From: Stenotrophomonas tumulicola
GTDB taxonomy: Bacteria; Pseudomonadota; Gammaproteobacteria; Xanthomonadales; Xanthomonadaceae
Length of the DNA stretch: 37,554 nt
Assembly (NCBI RefSeq): GCF_014117215.1
Contig: NZ_JACGXS010000018.1
Location: 1 to 37,554, forward strand
Direction: 5' to 3'
Positions 17,577 through 24,890 of the stretch are shown here, piece after piece. The translations under genes were made by a program, and so were the position numbers. The notes under the pieces were generated by a model that did no database searches, was not told the DNA's origin, and saw only the letters and a list, made by a program, of their open reading frames with translations. Position 1 is the stretch's first letter. Each line of letters begins with the position of its first letter.

Positions 17577-17795
17577 TCAGCGGCCTACGCCATGCGGCTG
17601 GATCCAGCCGCCCCAGATGCCGATCACCACCAGCAGGATCAAGGCCACCGATACGGCGATGCGCCGGGTCAGCGCGTTGACCGTGCGCTTGGTCTGGCCA
17701 CGGTCCACCAGCAGGTAATACAGGCCGGCGCCCAGGTTCCAGACGATGACGATGAGGAACGCAATTACCAGCAGGGTCTTCAGCGAATCGTTCAT
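17577..17795 (-). CDS. Twin transmembrane protein, DUF2909-like
   Basis: A 72-residue protein with two hydrophobic helices (about 5-28 and 44-64) separated by a basic loop (DRGQTKRTVNALTRRIA). It fits the DUF2909 family of twin-transmembrane proteins often found between ctaE and surf1, usually on the opposite strand as here. The frame extends far upstream to 18686, but that part is antisense to surf1; ATG 17795 is the sensible start. Its function is unknown, and an oxidase-related role is suggested only by location. Confidence 0.8.
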   Translation of the reverse strand: MNDSLKTLLVIAFLIVIVWNLGAGLYYLLVDRGQTKRTVNALTRRIAVSVALILLVVIGIWGGWIQPHGVGR

Positions 17796-17852
17796 GCGCA
17801 GCTCGATGGCGGGGCGGATGTGCCTATCTGACCGCGTTTGCGGCGGTTTGTC

Positions 17853-18560
17853 ATGATGCGCAGGCACACACGGGTGCTGGGATGGTTGCTGGCGGTCGTC
17901 GCGATGGTCGTGTTCTGCCTGCTTGGCCAGTGGCAACTGCAGCGCATGCAGGCCAAGCAGGCACTGCTGGATGCGCAGGCGGCCGCAGCCGAGCAGCCAC
18001 CGGTCCCGCTGGCGCAGGCCCTGGCCGCACCGGGTGCCGTGCACGGCGTGGTCGACCATGGCGTCTTCCTGCCCGGGCTGGTGCTGCTGGACAACCAGAT
18101 GCGCCATGCGCGCGCCGGGGTGAAGCTGTACCGGCCGTTCCGCAGTGACGCGGGCAGCGTGGTGCTGGTGGACCTCGGGTGGCGTCCGTTGCCGGCCGAT
18201 CGCGCGCTGCCCACCGTCGCAGGGCCGCCGTCGCCGGTGCAGGTGCGTGGGCTGCTGGCGCCCGCTCCGGCCGCAGGGCTGGCGCTGGGACCGGCGCTCA
18301 GCGGGGCTGGCCCGCAGCGCTGGCTGGCCAGCCGGCTGCAACCGGACGCCCTGGCAGCAGCACTGCAGCTGCCCGCATTGCCCACGCGCGTGCTGCGGCT
18401 GGATCCGGCGCTGCCGTTCGGTGACGAGCGTGACCTGGACCTGCTGCCGAACACGCTGCCCCCGCAACGTCATCTTGGATATGCCGTGCAATGGTTCGGC
18501 CTGGCACTGGCGGTACTGGTCGTGGCGCTGGTACTGGAATGGCGACGCCGCCGGCAATAG
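17853..18560 (+). CDS. surf1: SURF1 family cytochrome oxidase biogenesis protein
   Basis: SURF1 proteins assist insertion of heme A into subunit I. This one has 235 residues with the expected two transmembrane helices, one near the N-terminus (about 9-27, followed by the family motif GQWQLQRMQAKQALL) and one at the C-terminus (about 208-228, after YAVQWFGLALA), enclosing a periplasmic domain with FLPGLVLLDNQMR and VLVDLGWRPLP. Two adjacent ATG codons (17853, 17856) can serve as start. The TAG stop (18558-18560) lies within the first bases of a REP element (ATAGCGCCGAGC), so the REP supplies the end of the gene. Confidence 0.92.
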   Translation: MMRRHTRVLGWLLAVVAMVVFCLLGQWQLQRMQAKQALLDAQAAAAEQPPVPLAQALAAPGAVHGVVDHGVFLPGLVLLDNQMRHARAGVKLYRPFRSDAGSVVLVDLGWRPLPADRALPTVAGPPSPVQVRGLLAPAPAAGLALGPALSGAGPQRWLASRLQPDALAAALQLPALPTRVLRLDPALPFGDERDLDLLPNTLPPQRHLGYAVQWFGLALAVLVVALVLEWRRRRQ

Positions 18561-18579
18561 CGCCGAGCCATGCTCGGCG
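18557..18579. repeat. REP element overlapping the surf1 stop codon
   Basis: ATAG followed by CGCCGAGC-CAT-GCTCGGCG. The TAG in the GTAG-like box is the surf1 stop codon. Confidence 0.88.
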
Positions 18580-18658
18580 AACGCATTGGCTGCTCTGGCC
18601 GGGCCAGCCGTCAATCGCACCGTCACACGCACGGCACACCCTTCACCAACATGAGAAA

Positions 18659-19243
18659 ATGCCGCACATGAATGCAGCTTCGTCATCGCAGGAAACCACG
18701 CGCGGCAATGGTCGACGCACCCTGGTGCTGCTGTTCGCCGTCTTCTTCGGCGCGATGGCGCTGGCCGGCGTGCTGCGATTCTCCGGCTGGCAGCCTGCCA
18801 CCCACCGCAATGTCGGCCAGTTGCTGCAGCCGCCGGTGGACCTGCGCCTGCAGCCGCCGCTGCTCGCCAACGGCGCGCCGTACAGCTGGAAAACCGACGA
18901 AAAGACCTGGCGCATCCTGGTCGCGCCGCCCGCCAACTGTGGCGAAGCGTGCGTCACTTTGTCGCAGGGACTGGCCAAGGTGTGGCAGCTGTTCGGCCAT
19001 AACGCCGATAATGTGGAAATACTTTGGTTGGGGACGCCACCGGCGCCCCTGGCCGAAACCCCCACGCTGCGCGAGCTGGCACCGTCGCCGGCATTCCGCG
19101 CTGCCTTGCCTGGTGTCGACGATCCGGCCGGCGTGCCGGTCTACGTTGTCGATCCACATGGCTTCGTGATCATGCGCCATGCGCCCGGCACCGATCCCGG
19201 TGGCCTGCGCAAGGACCTGGCCACGCTGCTGAAACTGAAGTGA
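18659..19243 (+). CDS. Sco-like membrane-anchored thioredoxin-fold protein
   Basis: A 194-residue protein with one N-terminal transmembrane helix (about 21-41) and a periplasmic domain. It carries NCGEACV, a CxxxC arrangement like the copper site of SCO proteins, then VPVYVVDPHGFVIMRH, which resembles the SCO strand YLIDPDG. The His that usually lies before that strand in SCO1 is not evident (VDDPAGVPVYV), so copper binding may differ, or the protein may act as a thiol reductant. Its place between surf1 and ctaA supports a role in oxidase assembly. ATG 18659 or 18668 can be the start; both give the same domains. Confidence 0.78.
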   Translation: MPHMNAASSSQETTRGNGRRTLVLLFAVFFGAMALAGVLRFSGWQPATHRNVGQLLQPPVDLRLQPPLLANGAPYSWKTDEKTWRILVAPPANCGEACVTLSQGLAKVWQLFGHNADNVEILWLGTPPAPLAETPTLRELAPSPAFRAALPGVDDPAGVPVYVVDPHGFVIMRHAPGTDPGGLRKDLATLLKLK

Positions 19244-19253
19244 GTCCCGTTAG

Positions 19254-20417
19254 ATGAGCCATTCCGTGCGTCCGGCGCTGCAGCGTAATTTCCATCGCCT
19301 GGCGTGGTTCGCGATGATCATGACCGCGAGCACCATCATGTTCGGCGCGTTCGTGCGCCTGTCCGACGCCGGGCTGAGCTGCCCGGACTGGCCGACCTGT
19401 TACGGCCAGGCCACCTGGCCCCAGCATGTCGAAGAAACCATCGGCCATCCGGCGACCGAGATCCGTCCGCTGGAAACCCACAAGGCATGGCGCGAGCAGG
19501 TGCATCGCTTCCTGGCCGGCGCGCTGGGCATCGAGATCCTGACCCTGGCGCTGCTGGCCACCCGTCGTCGCCGTTTCGGCAGCACCGCAGTGGTCACCGC
19601 CTGCGTGCTGGTGGCGGCCGGCATACCGCTTTACATGATGGGGTGGCACGCCACCGCCAGCGTGCTGGCGATCATCGGCGAAGCGATCCTGCTGCTGGCG
19701 GCGCTGCGATGGAGCAACATCGACCTGGCGCGTGCGGCGGTGCTGACGCTGGCGGTGGTGATTTTCCAGGCATTGCTGGGCATGTGGACCGTCACCTGGC
19801 TGCTCAAGCCGATCGTGGTCATGGCCCATCTGCTGGGCGGCATGCTGATGTTCGCGATGCTGGTCTGGATGGCCTGGCGTGCCACCCACCTGCCGATCAC
19901 CCTGGCCGAAGCGCCGAAGCTGAAATGGCTGTTGCGCATCGGCATCGCCGTGCTGGTGGCCCAGATCGCGCTGGGCGGCTGGGTCAGCGCCAACTACGCA
20001 GCGCTGGCCTGCGGCGGCGGCAGCCTGTCGCTGGACAACTTCCCGCGTTGCGCCAACCAATGGTGGCCGCAGCAGAACTACGCCGAAGGCTTCACCCTGT
20101 GGCGTGGGATCGGCGTGGACTACGAAGGCGGCATCCTCGACGGCGCCTCGCGCATCGCCATCCAGATGGGCCATCGGATGTTCGCCATCGTCGTGGCCGC
20201 GTACGTGTTGTGGCTGGGGCTGCGCCTGTACCGCGTGCCCAGCATGCGCGGCTGGGCGGCGGCGCTGATCGTCGGCCTCGTCGCGCAGGTCAGCCTGGGC
20301 ATCGCCAACGTCAAGATGGCGCTGCCGCTGCCGGTGGCCGTGCTGCACAACGGTGGCGCGGTGCTGTTGCTGTTCGTGATGGTCAGCCTGCTGGCCCGCG
20401 TGCGCGCGCCGGACTGA
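19254..20417 (+). CDS. ctaA: Heme A synthase, COX15/CtaA family
   Basis: This enzyme oxidises the C8 methyl group of heme O to give heme A for the aa3 oxidase. It is a 387-residue, eight-helix membrane protein. Diagnostic segments are GAFVRLSDAGLSCPDWPTCYG with the paired Cys, the conserved His in REQVHRFLAG, and in the second half GGWVSANYAALACGG, IQMGHRMFA and AVLHNGGAVLL. It starts 10 bp after the Sco-like gene and is followed by cyoE after 4 bp, so it is part of the same operon. Confidence 0.95.
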   Translation: MSHSVRPALQRNFHRLAWFAMIMTASTIMFGAFVRLSDAGLSCPDWPTCYGQATWPQHVEETIGHPATEIRPLETHKAWREQVHRFLAGALGIEILTLALLATRRRRFGSTAVVTACVLVAAGIPLYMMGWHATASVLAIIGEAILLLAALRWSNIDLARAAVLTLAVVIFQALLGMWTVTWLLKPIVVMAHLLGGMLMFAMLVWMAWRATHLPITLAEAPKLKWLLRIGIAVLVAQIALGGWVSANYAALACGGGSLSLDNFPRCANQWWPQQNYAEGFTLWRGIGVDYEGGILDGASRIAIQMGHRMFAIVVAAYVLWLGLRLYRVPSMRGWAAALIVGLVAQVSLGIANVKMALPLPVAVLHNGGAVLLLFVMVSLLARVRAPD

Positions 20418-20421
20418 TGCC

Positions 20422-21312
20422 ATGAACAATTACCGTCAATACTGGGACCTGACCAAGCCCAAGGTCGTGGCGCTCATCGTCTTCACTGCGCTGGTCGGCA
20501 TGGTGCTTGCCGTGCCCGGCATGCCGAGCTGGGAGCAGGTGCGCCTGGGCGTGCTCGGCTTCCTTGGCATCTGGCTGGCAGCTTCGGCCGCTGCGGCGAT
20601 CAACCAGCTGCTGGACGCGAAGATCGACGCACAGATGGCGCGCACCTCGTGGCGCCCGCTGGTGGTCGGCAAGGTCAAGCCGTGGCAGGTGCTGGTGTTC
20701 GCCGGCCTGCTGATCGCATTGTCGATGGCGATCCTGGTGGTCTGGGTCAACGTGATCACCGCCGTGCTCACTTTTGCTTCGCTGATCGGCTATGCGGTGA
20801 TCTACACCGTGTACCTCAAGCGCGCCACCTCACAGAACATCGTCATCGGCGGGCTGGCCGGCGCCATGCCACCGATGCTGGGCTGGGCCGCGGTCACTGG
20901 CATGCAGACCTCGTCGGACTGGGCGTATTCGGCGCTGCTGGTACTGATCATCTTCATCTGGACGCCACCGCATTTCTGGGCGCTGGCGATCTTCCGCCGC
21001 GAAGACTACGCCAAGGCGAAGATCCCGATGCTGCCGGTCACCCACGGCGTGGTGCACACACGCAGGCAGATCCTGGCGTACTCGGTGGTGCTGGCCATCG
21101 TCTGCGTGCTGCCCTACGTGGTGGGCATGAGCGGACCGTTCTACCTGGGCGGTGCCATCGTGCTCAACGCCGTGTTCCTCTGGTACGCATGGCGCATGCA
21201 GGACCCGCCGGACGAACTGTTTTCGATGAAGATGTTCAACTGGTCGGTGGTGTACCTGATGGCGCTGTTTGCCTTCCTGCTGGTGGACCATTGGATCCTG
21301 CCCTGGCTGTAA
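20422..21312 (+). CDS. cyoE: Protoheme IX farnesyltransferase (heme O synthase)
   Basis: A UbiA-type prenyltransferase that adds a farnesyl group to heme B, giving heme O, the substrate of CtaA. It is a 296-residue, polytopic protein with the prenyl-diphosphate binding motif NQLLDAKIDAQMARTSWRP and a second motif around YLKRATSQNIVIGG; WTPPHFWALA is also typical. It is the last gene of the oxidase cluster and starts four bases after the ctaA stop. No terminator is evident; degenerate and intact REPs follow. Confidence 0.95.
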   Translation: MNNYRQYWDLTKPKVVALIVFTALVGMVLAVPGMPSWEQVRLGVLGFLGIWLAASAAAAINQLLDAKIDAQMARTSWRPLVVGKVKPWQVLVFAGLLIALSMAILVVWVNVITAVLTFASLIGYAVIYTVYLKRATSQNIVIGGLAGAMPPMLGWAAVTGMQTSSDWAYSALLVLIIFIWTPPHFWALAIFRREDYAKAKIPMLPVTHGVVHTRRQILAYSVVLAIVCVLPYVVGMSGPFYLGGAIVLNAVFLWYAWRMQDPPDELFSMKMFNWSVVYLMALFAFLLVDHWILPWL

Positions 21313-21376
21313 GGCGCGATCCTGGTGGGCGCCGACCCTGGGTCGTCATGCCCTTCGCCGGTACTTCGATGCCCCG

Positions 21377-21460
21377 GTAGCGCCGAGCCATGCTCGGCGG
21401 CTCTTCTTCTCGATGCCGTAAACCCACTGCAGCATTCCGCCGAACATGGCTCGGCGCTAC
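21377..21460. repeat. Inverted REP pair downstream of cyoE
   Basis: A forward GTAGCGCCGAGC element (21377-21399) and an inverted copy ending CGGCGCTAC (to 21460, with AACATGGCTC variation) are separated by about 38 bp. A degenerate relative (GCGCCGACCCTGGGTCG) lies just upstream near 21327. Confidence 0.85.
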
Positions 21461-21842
21461 CGCATCGACCTTGAATCATCCGCCCCACGCCGGCTTTCTC
21501 CCTGATCCGCCCGAACAGGTGATCGAGTACGGGCTACCGCTGCCTGACGCCTCAGGCAGCTCCGAACGCTGGCAACGTATCAGGCAACAGGAAGGCGCCG
21601 CGCGGATAAGCTCTCTTGCTTCCCTGCATCACGTGATGCGCATCGCATTCTTCATCTGACGCGCGATCTGAACGCGCGTGCAGGAAGGGATAACGGTGTT
21701 GCACGAATGTTCGTGCGCGATGCTGGGTGCGAACGAAGAATGGGCTCTTCTCCTGGCGCTTCCATGCGGGTGATACGACGGACAGCGAACGAGTGGCGGT
21801 TTACGGCTACCGCACCTGGTTTCCACTGAATGGTGATCAATA
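21461..21842. other. Non-coding region with three perfect dyads before an unknown secreted gene
   Basis: No gene is supported here. Three strong inverted repeats lie within 95 bases: a 14-bp palindrome GCATCACGTGATGC (21626-21639), ACGCGCG-7 nt-CGCGCGT (21659-21679) and GCACGAA-TG-TTCGTGC (21701-21716). A weaker one, CTGCCTGA/TCAGGCAG, is near 21540-21560. They may be regulator sites or RNA stem-loops for the following gene. An 89-codon open frame (21390-21659) starts within the REP and lacks a plausible start, so I do not call it. Confidence 0.5.
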
Positions 21843-22598
21843 ATGAACGCTCGCATGTTCCTGATCTTGCTGTTGTTGGTCACCACTCATGGCGCAGGGG
21901 CGACTGATAGTCCAGAGGATGAGAAGGCTTTTATTGAATGGTTCAAGGAAATTTCTGCGCGGGGAAGCCAAGAGGCCTTCGACAGATTCGCGGCCGGAGA
22001 GGCGCCGGCTCCGGGTGTCTACCGAGTCCTGTCAATCAAGGATCTGGACGCCTCCGAAGCGGTGAAGAATCACTTTCGTGCCGGTATCGCAAAGCGCCAG
22101 GCTGGCGTGATGGTAGTTCCAGCGGACAGGATATCCTCCGTTTCCAAACTGCTGGCAATGACGCCGACGCGCGTTCTCCCCGATGCTGAGCTGCATAAAA
22201 GACTGCCTGCTCCACCCTCCGATGTCGCAAGGACACCTTTACGTTCGGCGAAGCTGATCAATACGAATTGGTGCGGTACCCGGACAGGCATCAAGTCCAC
22301 TGGATTGCAACGAATATTCCTGCTCGAGACTGTTGGTCTCATTGATTTCTGTGAAGATAGTTACCGAGAGAGTAAAGGCGCACGTATAGAGGTGTTCAAG
22401 GAAGCGCTCAACGCAACCGTGGGTGGCACACCGGCCATGGCCCACATGAAGCGTTCCGTCGATGGAAGGGGAATGGCAGCCTTGTCCTGGGTGACGCCGG
22501 AGAAGTCATTCCAGTTGAGGCTGGTGACCGACGATGGTGCCTCGATAGAAAAGGGTGCCGCGTTGCTGATGCAGATTGCAGAAGGTATCGATCGGTAG
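21843..22598 (+). CDS. Secreted protein of unknown function
   Basis: I do not recognise this 251-residue protein. It has a Sec signal peptide (MNARMFLILLLLV to about GAGATDS) and a soluble remainder of about 230 residues with two Cys (NWCGTRTG and IDFCEDSY) that could form a disulfide. The region from about 125 to 250 (LINTNWCGTRTG, IFLLETVGLIDFCEDSYRES, then MAALSWVTPEKSFQLRLVTD) reads like one compact alpha/beta domain. Codon use and base composition are less GC-biased than in the neighbouring oxidase genes, which suggests acquisition. Its TAG stop (22596-22598) is the TAG of a REP element. It sits alone between REP pairs. Confidence 0.75.
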   Translation: MNARMFLILLLLVTTHGAGATDSPEDEKAFIEWFKEISARGSQEAFDRFAAGEAPAPGVYRVLSIKDLDASEAVKNHFRAGIAKRQAGVMVVPADRISSVSKLLAMTPTRVLPDAELHKRLPAPPSDVARTPLRSAKLINTNWCGTRTGIKSTGLQRIFLLETVGLIDFCEDSYRESKGARIEVFKEALNATVGGTPAMAHMKRSVDGRGMAALSWVTPEKSFQLRLVTDDGASIEKGAALLMQIAEGIDR

Positions 22599-22678
22599 CG
22601 CCGAGCCATGCTCGGCGGAATGCTGCAGCGCGTTCATGGCATCGGGAAGAAGAGCCGCCGAGCATCGCTCGGCGCTAC
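22595..22678. repeat. Inverted REP pair overlapping the stop of the unknown secreted gene
   Basis: The forward element starts GTAG at 22595, its TAG being the stop codon of the upstream gene. The inverted partner ends CGGCGCTAC at 22678 and has CATCGCTC instead of CATGGCTC. Confidence 0.88.
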
Positions 22679-22696
22679 CATGTAGAGGGCTGGACT

Positions 22697-22775
22697 ACCG
22701 GGGGTCTTTCGCGATCAGCTGGATCTGGTGGTAGATCATCCACAGGCCTCGATGAGCGCTTCACCGAGCATCGCC
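22697..22775 (-). pseudogene. Decayed fragment of a bile-acid-symporter-like gene
   Basis: Three short segments match, in order and orientation, the gene at 23867-24841: 22697-22713 matches 23872-23888 with one mismatch; 22713-22740 is identical to 23915-23942 (28 bases); 22741-22768 matches about 24168-24195 with roughly three differences. Intervening sequence of about 26 and 225 bp is missing. This is what remains of a second copy of the 3' part of that gene after internal deletions. Confidence 0.75.
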
Positions 22776-22873
22776 GGTTGAGCATCGGATCACAGGCTGG
22801 ACAGGTGAATCCTGATACCCAGCATGCGTTGAACCGCGCAGGGTGGAAGTTACTCATCCTGTGGAGCTGCCCA

Positions 22874-23842
22874 ATGCATACCCAGCGAAAGAACGTCATC
22901 GCGTTATCGTTGATCGCCGCATTGCCGTGTTCGATCCTCGCCATGGCAGGCACTCCAATCGAGCGGGTGTACACGGAAAGCCCCCAGACGGTGCTGGCGT
23001 ACTGGACGGATGAAAAGCTACGGGCCGTTCGGGACAAAGGCGACGCACCCATCAAGCCGCCGGGAACGGATCCATTCAACTCCGACGGCGATGCCTGGGA
23101 AGGAACCGGGCCGTTTCCTGCTGGCGTCGGACGCCTGCTCTTCGTTGCGCCGAACGGGAAGGACTCCTCCTGCACGGCAACTGCCATTGACAGCCCGGCC
23201 GGCAACGTATTGGTCACCGCGTTTCATTGTCTGGAAGGCCCTGATGAAGGACACATCAGTGGTTGGAGCAGCAAGCTGCTGTTCCTGCCTGGCTTCCATG
23301 ATGGCGCCACGCCGTTGGGGCGTTACCCTATCCATCGCATGGTGGCGTCTGACGACGTGTTGGACATCTGGCGCGACACCGCGTTTCTGCAGGCCCATCC
23401 TGGTGCTGACGGACGGTCGGTTGCCGAGGCCGCAGGTGAGCAGGCCATCCGCTTCGATATCCCCGAATCAGCGAGTCCACGCATTAATTTCGGTTACCCA
23501 GCATCGTCGAACGGCTACGGGATCATTCCTCCGCCGGGACCCCGCGAATTCGGCAATCGGGAATACAGTGGCCAGCGGCTGGCGTACTGCGCCACGCAGC
23601 GAACTGCATTGAGCCAATGCGAGGGTGTAGGGAACGGTCCTCCGGTTGGCTGGGGCTTCCACTGCGTCCAAGGGCCTGGATCCAGTGGCGGCCCGTCACT
23701 GATCGACTTCAATTTTGATACCGGGAAGGGCGTAATCGTGGGCGTCCACTCCAACGGAGTGATCATGGACGGCCGCGCAGCGGCGTGCGCAGCACACCTG
23801 GAAGAGCATGCCGCCAAGGCTTATCAATACGTAACGGAGTGA
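22874..23842 (+). CDS. Secreted trypsin-like (S1 family) serine protease
   Basis: A 322-residue protein with a signal peptide (MHTQRKNVIALSLIAALP to about LAMA-GTP) and a chymotrypsin-type fold. The catalytic triad is visible: His118 in VTAFHCLEG (TAxHC signature), Asp168 in DIWRDTAFL, and Ser271 in GPGSSGGPSLI. Several Cys are positioned for disulfides (SCTATA with FHC; YCATQ, QCEG, HCVQG). The frame is open from 22778, but ATG 22874 starts the signal peptide. The substrate is unknown; secreted degradation is likely. The gene lies between the decayed symporter fragment and the intact symporter gene, so it is flanked by directly repeated homologous sequence. Confidence 0.85.
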   Translation: MHTQRKNVIALSLIAALPCSILAMAGTPIERVYTESPQTVLAYWTDEKLRAVRDKGDAPIKPPGTDPFNSDGDAWEGTGPFPAGVGRLLFVAPNGKDSSCTATAIDSPAGNVLVTAFHCLEGPDEGHISGWSSKLLFLPGFHDGATPLGRYPIHRMVASDDVLDIWRDTAFLQAHPGADGRSVAEAAGEQAIRFDIPESASPRINFGYPASSNGYGIIPPPGPREFGNREYSGQRLAYCATQRTALSQCEGVGNGPPVGWGFHCVQGPGSSGGPSLIDFNFDTGKGVIVGVHSNGVIMDGRAAACAAHLEEHAAKAYQYVTE

Positions 23843-23866
23843 TGACCACCCTGATCGTCCTCCAGC

Positions 23867-24841
23867 CTACGACCGGGGTTCTTTCGCGTAGCGCTGGGCG
23901 ATGATGCCGCAGACGATCAGCTGGATCTGGTGGTAGATCATCACCGGCAGCACGATCGCGCCCAGGCTGCCGCTGGCGAACAGCACCTTGGCGATCGGTA
24001 CGCCGGTGGCCAGGCTCTTCTTCGAGCCGCAGAATACGATTGCGATCTCGTCTTCGCGGTTGAAGTGCAGGCGCCGTGCGATGAGGGTGATCAACGGCAT
24101 GGCGATGCCCAGCAACACGGCAGCGATCACCGCCACCGTGAGCAACGACAGCAGCGGCGTCTTCGACCACAGGCCCTCGGTGACCGCTTCACCGAAGGCC
24201 GAGTACACCACCAGCAGGATGGTGCCCTGGTCGGTGTAGCGCAGCAGCGCGCGCTGGCGTTCCACCCAGCGGGCGATCCACGGCCGCAGCAGGTGGCCAG
24301 CCACGAACGGCACCAGCAACTGCAGCATGATGCCGCCGATGGCCTGCAGCGGGTCGTGCAGGCCGCCCTGGGTGCCCGCCAGCACGGTCAGCAGCAGCGG
24401 CGTCAGGAACACGCCGAGGATGCTGGACAGCGATGCGCTGCACACGGCCGCCGGTACGTTGCCGCGCGCCATCGAAGTGAACGCGATCGACGATTGCACG
24501 GTAGAGGGCAGGGTGCACAGGAACAGCACGCCCAGGTACAGCTCGGGCGTCAGCAGCCAGCCCGACAGCGGATGGAACAACAGCCCCAGCAGCGGGAACA
24601 GCACGAACGTGCAGGCCAGGATCACCAGGTGCAGGCGCCAGTGCGTCAGCCCGCCGATCACCGCTTCGCGCGGCAGCCGCGCGCCATGCAGGAAGAACAG
24701 CAACGCGATGGCGATGTTGGTGACATCGTCCAGCACGAGTGCGGCGGCGCCCTTCATCGGCAGCAGGGAGGCCAGCAACACGGTGCCGAGCAGGGCGAGG
24801 GTGAAGTTGTCCGGTCGCAGTCGCGACCACCAGCGGGTCAT
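23867..24841 (-). CDS. Bile acid:sodium symporter (SBF-like, YfeH-type) family protein
   Basis: A 324-residue inner-membrane protein with about nine to ten helices of the SBF-like/YfeH type in the BASS superfamily. Supporting segments are FFLHGARLPREAVIGGL near the start, CTLPSTVQSSIAFTSMARGN (paired-helix crossover region), and FCGSKKSLATGVPIAKVLF in the second half (the conserved GSKKSLATG is typical of the YfeH group). Members are secondary transporters, and the natural substrate is unknown. A shrunken remnant of its 3' end lies at 22697-22775. dnaG follows on the same strand upstream (49 bp gap), so read-through from dnaG is possible. Confidence 0.88.
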   Translation of the reverse strand: MTRWWSRLRPDNFTLALLGTVLLASLLPMKGAAALVLDDVTNIAIALLFFLHGARLPREAVIGGLTHWRLHLVILACTFVLFPLLGLLFHPLSGWLLTPELYLGVLFLCTLPSTVQSSIAFTSMARGNVPAAVCSASLSSILGVFLTPLLLTVLAGTQGGLHDPLQAIGGIMLQLLVPFVAGHLLRPWIARWVERQRALLRYTDQGTILLVVYSAFGEAVTEGLWSKTPLLSLLTVAVIAAVLLGIAMPLITLIARRLHFNREDEIAIVFCGSKKSLATGVPIAKVLFASGSLGAIVLPVMIYHQIQLIVCGIIAQRYAKEPRS

Positions 24842-24890
24842 GGTGGGCAGGCTCCTTCGTTGGAAAAGAAAGAACGTGGCCCGCCAGGCA

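Noticed and set aside
21390..21659. 89-codon open frame after cyoE
   Set aside because: It starts inside a REP, lacks a ribosome binding site and shows no family features.
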